From the NCBI GenBank assembly GCA_913773825.1, contig CAJYHH010000194.1, positions 1-6,926 on the forward strand: 6,926 nucleotides of DNA, written 5' to 3'. Of this stretch, positions 1 to 5,584 are shown in pieces; the stretch's first letter is position 1; every line of letters starts with the position of its first letter. This DNA is from Candidatus Sericytochromatia bacterium. Lineage in GTDB: Bacteria > Cyanobacteriota > Sericytochromatia > UBA7694. The translations under genes and the position numbers were made by a program. Below the pieces are notes generated by a model that was given only the letters and a program-made list of their open reading frames with translations, was not told the origin of the DNA and made no database searches.

Positions 1-1
1 G

Positions 2-628
2 GGTTTGTTTGGCACACAGCGCAAAATACCCGGCTGGCTACTGTCTGGCTTGCAGTTCTTATTTGCAACAGGTTTTGCCTGGCTGACGCTCAGCCCGATG
101 CGCGAGCAAAACTGGGGCTTAAATATTCAGCTATTGATCATGTTAAGTTTTGCCCTGTTGTTTACGCTGTACACCCGCCTGCTTGAGCTGACAGCCGAAA
201 AAACCCACAGCGCCTGGTTAGTCGTCAGTTTACTCGCAATCAGCGCAGGCTCAAGCGGTGTCTTATTTTTGCAGGCTTCAACCGCTGTGTTTATGCAGCA
301 GAGCTGGATCTTATCCCTGCTATTGATGCTGCCAGCGAGCCTCATGCTGTGGCGCAAAGAACTCAGCCCTCGTGGCTTATTTACCCTGCCGGTTTTTATT
401 CTGGCGGCGCTTTGGCTCAATGCGCTGTTGTTCTCAAGCGCGGCCAAATGGTGGCCCCTGATTTTACTGTTAGGATATAGTCCCTGGCTGCTTCAAACCA
501 AGCTCCTGAGTCAGCCATCAAAATCACGGCGCCAGCTGCTCATTCTGATTCTGACAGCTATCCTGTTCGCAATTGTACTGGCGACCATCTGGTTTAGCCA
601 GCCTGACCCCTCAGTTTATTGGGGCTAG
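2..628 (+). CDS. polytopic membrane protein of unknown function, probably 5'-truncated
   Basis: I do not recognise this protein. The reading frame is open to the left edge and ends at a TAG at 626-628. The first possible start in the window is a TTG at 5, but no ribosome binding site can be judged there, so the true start probably lies upstream. The visible 207 residues are very hydrophobic, with about six or seven predicted membrane helices (roughly residues 10-30, 39-59, 70-90, 100-116, 124-143, 149-165 and 176-197). Connecting loops are short and there is a basic loop near residues 173-176 (KSRR). I see no catalytic motif, so it could be a transporter part, an assembly factor or an uncharacterised inner-membrane protein. 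It converges with the App1-like gene, with only 20 bp between the two stop codons and no clear terminator hairpin there. Confidence 0.6.
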   Translation, partial: GLFGTQRKIPGWLLSGLQFLFATGFAWLTLSPMREQNWGLNIQLLIMLSFALLFTLYTRLLELTAEKTHSAWLVVSLLAISAGSSGVLFLQASTAVFMQQSWILSLLLMLPASLMLWRKELSPRGLFTLPVFILAALWLNALLFSSAAKWWPLILLLGYSPWLLQTKLLSQPSKSRRQLLILILTAILFAIVLATIWFSQPDPSVYWG

Positions 629-648
629 AAGTTAGGTTTAGGCCAGTA

Positions 649-1923
649 CTATTTTGGCGCTTCAGCTTGTCTGACGCTTGCAAGATCGCTGGCATTGATC
701 CAGCCCTTTGTATAAGCCTTCTCAGCGGCTTGCGAAGCAGAATTAAACAAAGTCTGGCCAGAATAACGCGCATGGTTAAAGGCATCATCTCTGACATTGC
801 GGATTAACACACCCTGAACCCGATCAGGATATTCAGCCTGAATCCGGCGATAAATCTCAGGATCTTTTTCGCCATTATCGCCAATTAAAATAAAGCGACG
901 CTCAGGATAGGTCTCAAATAATTTACGCAACTTACCCAGCTTGTATTCTTCTTGACCGCGGAGTTTATCTGTATTGGGGCCAAAACCCAGATGTTTGAGA
1001 TCCAGACTGCCTTTGGGAAAGTCATTTAAACTCATAAACTCACCCAGACGCTCTTCAAAGTTAACCGGGCTGCCTGAGAGATAGTGAATATCTCCGTCCT
1101 GGCGCTGATCCTGGCGTTCTAAAGCCTGGTAGAACTCAGCCATTCCAGGCACAGGATCTTGAGTAGTGGCGTTTTTAAACAGCATACATTCCACCAGCTT
1201 AAGCTTATTGGTGACATGAGACTGCAAAATAGTGTCATCGATATCTGACACAATCCCTAAACTGGGTTGATTGTTTTCATGAACATGCACCTGACCCTGA
1301 CTAGGCTGGGCCAGATAACGAGGATGAGCTTCAGCTAGCTTTACGCTGACTGGATGAATACCAGGCTTTAAAGGAGGAGACGGTTCAAGATGCAGCTCAA
1401 AAAAGCCCTCTTTGTCGGTGGTGACAGGGTAGCGTTTGCCTTCAAACTCTACTTCCAGCTTCAGCTTGGGGATCTCGTCACTTTCAAACTCATTTATTGA
1501 GCGCCGAAAATTGCGCAGCCAGCTATCGTCTGACTTGGCAGGCTGGGTATCGTCTTCAAGCGCTCGTCCACGAATCACGACTTTAGTTGGCGTGCCATAA
1601 GTTGTGTAAACCGGCAGCAAGATCGCCTTGGGCAGGCTCAGACTGGTATTGGCAGAACCTGCTGGTATAGCTGCGCTAAATGCATCAGCAAGATTGGGCA
1701 AGCTGTCCAGAGACGCTTCAGCTTCAAGATTCAGATCAAGGTTTAAATCGATATTCTGACAGCTCTGCGCAGCAGGGGTAGGCTTAATAGCTTCAGCAGC
1801 ATCGTAGATAAAAGGCTGAAACCCTTGAATCGGGATATTCATAGATCCCATTATCGCAGCTTTAGCAGGTGAACTTGTGCTGAAAAACAGGCTAAGAAAT
1901 TTTTTAGATAAAACTAAACTCAA
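649..1923 (-). CDS. App1/DUF2183 family phosphatase-like protein (HAD-like fold)
   Basis: The 424-residue product matches the DUF2183 family, named after the catalytic domain of yeast App1, a phosphatidate phosphatase. Four HAD-type motifs are visible in order: DIDDT at 227-231 (nucleophile and acid/base aspartates), LSGSP at 282-286, lysines at 328 and 331 in EEYKLGKL, and GDNGEKDPE at 348-356. The likely reaction is phosphate-ester hydrolysis; phosphatidate as substrate is inferred from the yeast protein only. Residues about 100-215 look like the beta-rich domain usual in bacterial members. Residues 1-100 are low-complexity, with a NLDLNL stretch near 60-66. The TTG start at 1923 gives a weak secretion-like leader (KKFLSLFF, then STSSPAKA) but lacks a clear Shine-Dalgarno. 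In-frame ATGs at 1851 and 1842 are alternatives, the latter preceded by GGGA. The gene is divergent from tRNA-Leu. Confidence 0.85.
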   Translation of the reverse strand: MSLVLSKKFLSLFFSTSSPAKAAIMGSMNIPIQGFQPFIYDAAEAIKPTPAAQSCQNIDLNLDLNLEAEASLDSLPNLADAFSAAIPAGSANTSLSLPKAILLPVYTTYGTPTKVVIRGRALEDDTQPAKSDDSWLRNFRRSINEFESDEIPKLKLEVEFEGKRYPVTTDKEGFFELHLEPSPPLKPGIHPVSVKLAEAHPRYLAQPSQGQVHVHENNQPSLGIVSDIDDTILQSHVTNKLKLVECMLFKNATTQDPVPGMAEFYQALERQDQRQDGDIHYLSGSPVNFEERLGEFMSLNDFPKGSLDLKHLGFGPNTDKLRGQEEYKLGKLRKLFETYPERRFILIGDNGEKDPEIYRRIQAEYPDRVQGVLIRNVRDDAFNHARYSGQTLFNSASQAAEKAYTKGWINASDLASVRQAEAPK

Positions 1924-1928
1924 TCTAA

Positions 1929-1957
1929 TTTACACTCAGAATGGCAATTGCTATACT
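1929..1957 (+). promoter_or_regulatory. sigma70-type promoter of tRNA-Leu
   Basis: A TTTACA box at 1929-1934 (five of six consensus bases) is followed by a 17-bp spacer and TATACT at 1952-1957 (five of six). A TG one base before the -10 box makes it an extended -10. Transcription would start near 1964, a few bases before the mature tRNA 5' end at 1969. The -35 box lies only 5 bp from the TTG start of the divergent App1-like gene, so the two transcription units share this short region. Confidence 0.75.
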
Positions 1958-1968
1958 GACTTTCACGT

Positions 1969-2052
1969 GCCGAGGTGGCGGAACTGGCAGACGCACTAGT
2001 TTCAGGTACTAGCGCTCGCAAGGGCGTAAGGGTTCAAATCCCTTCCTCGGCA
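1969..2052 (+). tRNA. tRNA-Leu (anticodon CAG)
   Basis: The 84-nt sequence folds as a class II tRNA. The acceptor stem pairs GCCGAGG (1969-1975) with CCTCGGC (2045-2051), and the discriminator base A is at 2052. The D arm has GCG/CGC pairing and a GG in its loop. The anticodon stem CTAGT/ACTAG closes the loop TTCAGGT, with anticodon CAG at 2003-2005, reading CUG. The long variable arm CGCTC-GCAA-GGGCG and the T arm AAGGG-TTCAAAT-CCCTT (2028-2044) complete it. The long variable arm and A discriminator are typical of leucine. The 3' CCA is not encoded (A is followed by CTT), so it must be added by a nucleotidyltransferase. Confidence 0.96.
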
Positions 2053-2060
2053 CTTCTCAA

Positions 2061-2111
2061 TTTTTTGGCCGGTAGCTAACAGCAGTAAGCTGATAACTAC
2101 CGGCCATTAAA
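2061..2111. repeat. stem-loop downstream of tRNA-Leu (inverted repeat)
   Basis: The arms GGCCGGTAG (2067-2075) and CTACCGGCC (2097-2105) form a perfect 9-bp stem. Within the loop, CAGC (2080-2083) and GCTG (2089-2092) form a second, stacked 4-bp stem. The flanking TTTTTT (2061-2066) and ATTAAA (2106-2111) extend the outer stem imperfectly. It begins 9 nt after the mature tRNA end and may mark the tRNA transcript end or serve in 3' processing. The T-run lies before the hairpin on the plus strand, so it is not a canonical intrinsic terminator in either direction. Confidence 0.55.
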
Positions 2112-2117
2112 CTATCT

Positions 2118-2142
2118 AAGCCTGCTAATATTGGCAGGACTT
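2118..2142. repeat. small stem-loop between tRNA-Leu and the TIGR02450 gene
   Basis: CCTGC (2121-2125) pairs with GCAGG (2134-2138) around an 8-nt loop. AAG/CTT flanks extend the stem across a single bulged A. It lies downstream of both the plus-strand tRNA and the minus-strand TIGR02450 gene, so it could help end either transcript. No U-tract follows on either strand. The rest of this 161-bp spacer (to 2213) shows no gene. Confidence 0.35.
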
Positions 2143-2213
2143 ACTCACAAAGTGGTTTTGTCTTACTAACTCACAACAAGCCACCAGCGCGCAACAGCTG
2201 ACGTTTCACATCG

Positions 2214-2480
2214 CTAATGCCAGCCCATCTTCCAGCGCCAATCGTCTTTAAGTTCACGATAGTGGATTTCATAAATTCGACGTGTTAACACGGCTTCAAT
2301 CTCAAGCCGCTCGGGCTTTTCGTCAGGACGATACTGAATCCAGTTGAGCACAATAAAGTGTTTTTCACCTTTTTCGGGGTGATTAGCAGTCCATTTAGAG
2401 CCAGGTAGTTTGGCTTTACAAAAGCGATTGCCGTGGGCAGGCGGCTTTTCTTGATAACTGGCGAAGCGATTGCGAATCAT
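2214..2480 (-). CDS. TIGR02450 family Trp-rich protein
   Basis: This 88-residue protein matches the small, uncharacterised Trp-rich family TIGR02450, known from cyanobacteria and proteobacteria. The family signature runs through the core: LPGSKWT at 25-31, EKHF at 39-42, EAVLTRR at 62-68, then YRELKDDWRWKMGW at 74-87. Tryptophans fall at 30, 47, 81, 83 and 87. About 24 extra residues precede the usual core. The protein is probably cytosolic, since there is no signal peptide or membrane segment. No function is known for the family. The ATG at 2480 is well supported by AGGAGG (2488-2493) with 7-nt spacing. The gene lies 117 bp after fliR on the same strand, but a palindrome and a promoter candidate in between suggest it is transcribed separately. 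Confidence 0.88.
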   Translation of the reverse strand: MIRNRFASYQEKPPAHGNRFCKAKLPGSKWTANHPEKGEKHFIVLNWIQYRPDEKPERLEIEAVLTRRIYEIHYRELKDDWRWKMGWH

Positions 2481-2487
2481 ACATAGG

Positions 2488-2493
2488 CCTCCT
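2488..2493 (-). promoter_or_regulatory. ribosome binding site of the TIGR02450 gene
   Basis: A full AGGAGG Shine-Dalgarno sits 7 nt before the ATG at 2480. It decides the start: a second ATG at 2484 is too close and out of frame. Confidence 0.8.
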
Positions 2494-2512
2494 GAGAGGA
2501 ACTCTATGCTCC

Positions 2513-2542
2513 ATTAAACGCCACAGGACAGGTTGGATTCAA
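2513..2542 (-). promoter_or_regulatory. candidate sigma70-type promoter of the TIGR02450 gene
   Basis: On the minus strand TTGAAT (2542-2537, four of six consensus bases) is followed by an 18-bp spacer and TTTAAT (2518-2513, five of six). The predicted start near 2506 leaves a 5' leader of about 25 nt holding the Shine-Dalgarno. This suggests independent expression from the flagellar operon. It is a pattern match only. Confidence 0.45.
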
Positions 2543-2592
2543 GTAGAGCCGCATGCAGATCATGCCCGTAGAGCCGCAAGCGGCTCTACGGG
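2543..2592. repeat. palindromic repeat with a third arm, downstream of fliR
   Basis: CCCGTAGAGCCGC (2565-2577) and its exact reverse complement (2580-2592) form a 13-bp stem with a 2-nt centre. A direct copy of one arm, GTAGAGCCGC, lies at 2543-2552 and could pair with 2580-2589 instead. Between the copies GCATG/CATGC (2551-2555 and 2561-2565) make a small hairpin. The stem starts 5 nt after the fliR stop. It lacks a U-tract, so it may act as an mRNA 3'-end stabiliser or a factor-dependent end, or be one copy of a dispersed genomic repeat. Confidence 0.7.
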
Positions 2593-2597
2593 TGTCG

Positions 2598-3530
2598 TTA
2601 TTCGTTATCGGTACGATTAGTTGGCGCCGGACCGCGATCAGGTAAGCCCCTGAAAATGGGGAATTCAGGCGGAATACCCTGGCGCTGCTGGAGCTGCTGT
2701 TGCTGGAACTGCTGATTCTGATTCTGCTGGCGCCAGCGCTTGCCTTCAGCGACAGCTGTAACGGCATTTTGGGCATCTAAAGACATTCGGTAGGCGAAGT
2801 CATGCATGACTGAAATCAGCGTTGAAAAAATAATCATAATCAGCAGATTGCCGGTAGTTGGCTTCATCGCAAAGTTGAGCTCCAAAACGTTAATCTGCTG
2901 TGCAACACGGTTCATCATGCCCAAGCCAAAGTCGACAACAAAGACCACGATAATAATCGGCAGCGCAATCTGAACGCCCACATCAAAGACTTGAGACGAA
3001 ATTCGAATCAGCTCACCAATGCCCACATTAGAACCAAAGTCAAAGGTACCAATTGGCAAAATCTCAAAGGTCTTAAAATAGGCCTGGAGCATAAACAGAT
3101 GAGCATAAGAAGAGATCATCACGATTAAAGCCAGCTGGTACATCATCTTACCAATGACAGTGGTACGTGATTTAGTCTGAGGGTTAAACTGCTGCACCAT
3201 GCTCAGACCGATCTGAACGTCAATAATTTCGCCCCCAGCCTGAATCGCCTGCAAAATAATCCCTGCTGCAAAGGCAAATAAGAAGCCGACTAAAAACTCC
3301 TGAATCAGCAGCAGCGCATAGGGCAAAAAGCCATCAGGGATTGAAGCCGGAAGATTAGGATTACCCAATAAATAGAAAAAAGACAGCGACAGACAGATTG
3401 CCACACGCACCATCCCCGGAACCGAGGCCGTGCCAATATAAGGGGCACCTAAGGCCAGCGCAATGGTGCGCGCCACAACCAGCATAAAAATTGGCACATG
3501 CTGGGATAAGTTCAGGACAATTTGTTCCAT
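2598..3530 (-). CDS. fliR: flagellar export apparatus protein FliR
   Basis: FliR is an inner-membrane subunit of the flagellar type III export gate, forming the core with FliP and FliQ. The sequence shows the family pattern: hydrophobic helices from residue 12, the conserved segment QAGGEIIDVQIGLSM at 97-111, and GLGMMNRVAQQINVLELNF at 202-220 followed by a last helix near 227-242. At 310 residues it is about 50 longer than a typical FliR. The extra part is a soluble C-terminal tail with a Gln-rich run (12 Gln in residues 268-284) and then a Pro/Arg-rich end. The ATG at 3530 is the only start in the open frame after fliQ. It has no ordinary Shine-Dalgarno at normal spacing; the nearest good one (AAGGAG, 3560-3555) is 24 nt away across a small hairpin. 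FliR is the last flagellar gene here; flhB and flhA do not follow. Confidence 0.96.
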   Translation of the reverse strand: MEQIVLNLSQHVPIFMLVVARTIALALGAPYIGTASVPGMVRVAICLSLSFFYLLGNPNLPASIPDGFLPYALLLIQEFLVGFLFAFAAGIILQAIQAGGEIIDVQIGLSMVQQFNPQTKSRTTVIGKMMYQLALIVMISSYAHLFMLQAYFKTFEILPIGTFDFGSNVGIGELIRISSQVFDVGVQIALPIIIVVFVVDFGLGMMNRVAQQINVLELNFAMKPTTGNLLIMIIFSTLISVMHDFAYRMSLDAQNAVTAVAEGKRWRQQNQNQQFQQQQLQQRQGIPPEFPIFRGLPDRGPAPTNRTDNE

Positions 3531-3537
3531 GGGATCA

Positions 3538-3560
3538 AGGCCTTGGGCCTGCCACTCCTT
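3538..3560 (-). promoter_or_regulatory. fliR translation initiation region with a hairpin between Shine-Dalgarno and start
   Basis: On the minus strand AAGGAG (3560-3555) is followed by 4 nt, then AGGCC-CAA-GGCCT (3550-3538), a 5-bp hairpin with a 3-nt loop, then 7 nt and the fliR ATG. Folding the hairpin would cut the linear distance of 24 nt to an effective 11 nt. No other start codon in frame uses this Shine-Dalgarno. Confidence 0.4.
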
Positions 3561-3578
3561 AGGTACGGAAGGTACGGA
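3561..3578. repeat. tandem 9-bp direct repeat in the fliQ-fliR gap
   Basis: The unit AGGTACGGA occurs twice back to back (3561-3569 and 3570-3578). It lies in the 81-bp spacer between the fliQ stop and the fliR start, just upstream of the fliR Shine-Dalgarno. This gap is much longer than the others in the operon and probably grew by local duplication. No function is evident. Confidence 0.6.
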
Positions 3579-3611
3579 AGATGCAGAAGTTGCCGAAGCT
3601 CACAGCTTAGC

Positions 3612-3884
3612 CTAACGATTAAGAAAGGTCGGCAGATTAGTGAGCAGATGGCGCAAATATTGGTCGATGGTTGACATATGCCAGGGCGCAACTAAGACCA
3701 ACATTGTAAAAACGGAAATCGTCTTGGGAACAAAGCTGAGGGTCTGCTCCTGGATCTGGGTTACAGCCTGCAGGATGCTGACAGTCAGACCCACCAGCAT
3801 CGCTGTCAGAATCAGAGGAAGCGACATCAAAACAATCAGCATGATGGCTTCCTGGCCAAGCGTGAGAATCAGTGCTTGAGACAT
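3612..3884 (-). CDS. fliQ: flagellar export apparatus protein FliQ
   Basis: FliQ is the small two-helix subunit that packs around the FliP-FliR export gate in the inner membrane. The 90-residue length is exactly typical. Helix 1 spans about residues 12-36 and helix 2 about 55-68. The signature QAVTQIQEQTLSFVPK at 39-54 sits in the cytoplasmic turn between them. The ATG at 3884 has an AGGAG Shine-Dalgarno (3894-3890) 5 nt before it. It starts 25 nt after the fliP stop and is surely in the same operon. The 81-nt gap on its downstream side is the largest in the cluster. Confidence 0.97.
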   Translation of the reverse strand: MSQALILTLGQEAIMLIVLMSLPLILTAMLVGLTVSILQAVTQIQEQTLSFVPKTISVFTMLVLVAPWHMSTIDQYLRHLLTNLPTFLNR

Positions 3885-3909
3885 GTTGACTCCTGTTTAC
3901 GCAAAGGCG

Positions 3910-4737
3910 TCATTGGGTCATATTAAAGCTGGTGACAATCGCTTGCAGCGTCAGCATCCAGCCATCGGCGAGGGTAAACACCAAAACTTTAAATGGCAAA
4001 GAAATGGTGACCGGTGAAAGCATCATCATACCCAGCGCCAGCAGGGTGTTGGCAACCACAAGGTCGATGATCAAGAAGGGTAAAAAGAGCACAAAGCCCA
4101 TTTTAAAGCCCGTTGTTAACTCAGAGACCATAAAAGCAGGGACCACGATATGCAGAGGCACATCGGATGGGCGGCGCGGCTGGGGTTCTTTGGCGAGGCG
4201 AATAAAGAAACCGAGCTCCTGCTTACTGGTATGTCTGAGCATAAAGGTTTTAAGCGGCGTCAGGCCACGCTCAACCGCAACGGACTGAGTGATTTTATTA
4301 TCCAGATAAGGAACAATTGCATCACTGTTGATTTTATCCCAGACCGGCGCCATGGTGTAAAGCGTTAAAAAGATCGCAATCCCGACAACCACTTGGTTGG
4401 GAGGATTAGTCTGAGTGCCCATTGCGGTACGCAAAAAGCTCAGAACCATGATGGTGCGGATAAAGGAAGTTGTCATGATAAACATAAACGGCAAAATCGT
4501 CAGAATCGCCATAAAGACGATCAGCTGCAGCGGTGAACCCAGCTCTGAGAGCTTCATGGGTTTGCGCAAATCGATTGTGTCGAGCAGGTTAGAAGGAGGT
4601 GCTGGCGCAACCGGAGTTGTGGGCAGCGGGCCGCTGCTGCTTTGGGCAAAAGCAGGCAGAACCTCCATCACCCCGAACAGAATCAGGGCTACTAGGCTCA
4701 GCAGCAATCCGTAGCGAATCAGTCTAGTCTTTTTCAT
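3910..4737 (-). CDS. fliP: flagellar export apparatus protein FliP
   Basis: FliP forms the pentameric heart of the flagellar type III export pore. Residues 1-31 are a signal peptide (KKTR, hydrophobic run, cleavage likely after LPAFA), as in many FliP proteins. A Pro/Ser-rich linker follows (32-50). Conserved family segments are TSFIRTIMVLSFLRTAMGTQ at 90-109 with NPPNQ at 111-115, PAFMVSELTTGFKMGF at 200-215, and PFLIIDLVVANTLLALGMMM through ISLPFK at 220-250. Four membrane helices fit around 70-90, 116-131, 205-229 and 245-268. The length of 275 is normal for the signal-bearing form. The start ATG overlaps the fliO stop by 4 bp (ATGA), a sign of translational coupling. Confidence 0.98.
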   Translation of the reverse strand: MKKTRLIRYGLLLSLVALILFGVMEVLPAFAQSSSGPLPTTPVAPAPPSNLLDTIDLRKPMKLSELGSPLQLIVFMAILTILPFMFIMTTSFIRTIMVLSFLRTAMGTQTNPPNQVVVGIAIFLTLYTMAPVWDKINSDAIVPYLDNKITQSVAVERGLTPLKTFMLRHTSKQELGFFIRLAKEPQPRRPSDVPLHIVVPAFMVSELTTGFKMGFVLFLPFLIIDLVVANTLLALGMMMLSPVTISLPFKVLVFTLADGWMLTLQAIVTSFNMTQ

Positions 4738-5114
4738 GCCTTGTCCAGATAATCTGAAAACGGTTTATTGACCTCATCAGAGGTCTGTAAATACCCTGGT
4801 GGCCGAACTTGACCTAAAGCCTCAATCGAGGTATCAGTCGTACCGATCAACCAGTACTGCTCGTCGAAGACACGGACAAGGTAAAGGGCCTTGCGAGGCT
4901 CAAGCACTTTACGCTCAATCACCTCGATCTTGCCGTCGCTGGCAGCTTGGGACAACGGGTTGGTAAGAAAAGGGAGGCGCGGCAGTGAAGCACTGCCGCC
5001 ATCACGATTTTTGAGTTTAATCAGAATGAACGCCATAACACCCAGCAAGATGATGAGAAACACCATATTGCGCAGATAGCCCAGGTAGTCAAACTGAAAG
5101 GTGGAGGGTTCCAT
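4734..5114 (-). CDS. fliO: flagellar biosynthesis protein FliO
   Basis: FliO is a bitopic membrane protein that promotes assembly and stability of FliP. It is specific to flagellar systems, with no injectisome counterpart. The 126-residue product has one membrane helix at about 16-34, a basic stop (KLKNR), then a linker and a small beta-rich cytoplasmic domain at about 62-102. The pattern IEVIERKVLEPRKALYLVRV followed by YWLIGTTD is typical of the family. The C-terminal 25 residues are variable. The ATG at 5114 has only a weak, poorly spaced GGAA upstream. It lies 24 nt after the fliN stop and overlaps fliP by 4 bp. Identification rests on domain pattern and position, since FliO diverges quickly. 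Confidence 0.92.
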   Translation of the reverse strand: MEPSTFQFDYLGYLRNMVFLIILLGVMAFILIKLKNRDGGSASLPRLPFLTNPLSQAASDGKIEVIERKVLEPRKALYLVRVFDEQYWLIGTTDTSIEALGQVRPPGYLQTSDEVNKPFSDYLDKA

Positions 5115-5138
5115 CCCTAATTTTCCGAAGGCATGCTA

Positions 5139-5546
5139 TTAGTAGCCGCCGTCGTCAAAACCACCATCCATCATATCTTGGCCAACATCACCTTCAGCGC
5201 CGTGAGGCTTGTGTACTTGAGTGATTTTGACACCGAAGTTGCTGCCGATGACGACGACTTCGCCGCGGGCGATCAGTCGGCCATTGACCAGCAGATCAAC
5301 GGGCTCGCCGGCGAGGCGGTCGAGCTTGATAACGGATGAATCTTCGAGCTGGAGTACTTCTTTTAAGGGAAGATTGGTGCGACCAAGCTCAACAGTCACG
5401 TCCATCTTGACGTCTTTAACCAGTTCCAGGTTACCCAGGACGCCAGTTACAGCCGAGGTGGGCAAATCGCGCACCAGGGGCGCGAACTTTACGGGACTCA
5501 CCGTCATTTTGCGGGTCGGTTTCTTTTGGGCCTTAGTATCTGCCAC
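5139..5546 (-). CDS. fliN: flagellar motor switch protein FliN
   Basis: FliN forms the base of the cytoplasmic C-ring, where it takes part in rotation switching and binds the FliH-FliI export complex. The SpoA domain occupies residues about 39-111 with hallmark motifs: VTVELGRTNLPLKEVLQL at 50-67, LDRLAGEPVDLLVNG at 75-89, and GEVVVIGSNFGVKIT at 95-109. The 38-residue N-terminal part is basic and probably flexible. After the domain comes an unusual acidic, Gly-rich tail (112-135, ending GGFDDGGY) that ordinary FliN lacks. The start is a GTG at 5546 with AGGAGG about 11 nt upstream; a better-spaced TTG exists but is out of frame. It follows the membrane SpoA gene by 38 nt. Confidence 0.96.
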   Translation of the reverse strand: MADTKAQKKPTRKMTVSPVKFAPLVRDLPTSAVTGVLGNLELVKDVKMDVTVELGRTNLPLKEVLQLEDSSVIKLDRLAGEPVDLLVNGRLIARGEVVVIGSNFGVKITQVHKPHGAEGDVGQDMMDGGFDDGGY

Positions 5547-5584
5547 GGAACAATTCGCCTCCTCTAATCACTTCCAATTGGCTT

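Noticed and set aside
127..447. Minus-strand ORF of 106 codons opposite the membrane protein
   Set aside because: It is low in hydrophobic structure and Ser/Asn-rich, as expected for the antisense of Leu-rich membrane codons. The plus-strand frame is longer and coherent.
2170..2208. Twelve-codon minus-strand GTG ORF just after the TIGR02450 gene
   Set aside because: It is too short, has no Shine-Dalgarno and no similarity I can recognise; it is best treated as chance.
1969..2213. tRNA-Leu 3' end as an integration site
   Set aside because: There is no integrase and no direct repeat of the tRNA 3' end in the window, so there is no support for an island.
3594..3610. Small hairpin (AAGCT/AGCTT) just after the fliQ stop
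   Set aside because: A 5-bp stem with no U-tract inside an operon is too weak to call a terminator or attenuator.
3932..4714. Several plus-strand ORFs (62-118 codons) opposite fliP
   Set aside because: They are shadows of the highly conserved fliP reading frame, without convincing ribosome binding sites or recognisable motifs.
2598..5546. Injectisome (SctQ-R-S-T) instead of flagellum
   Set aside because: The presence of fliO between fliN and fliP and the close fit of FliN, FliP and FliQ to flagellar signatures favour a flagellar system.
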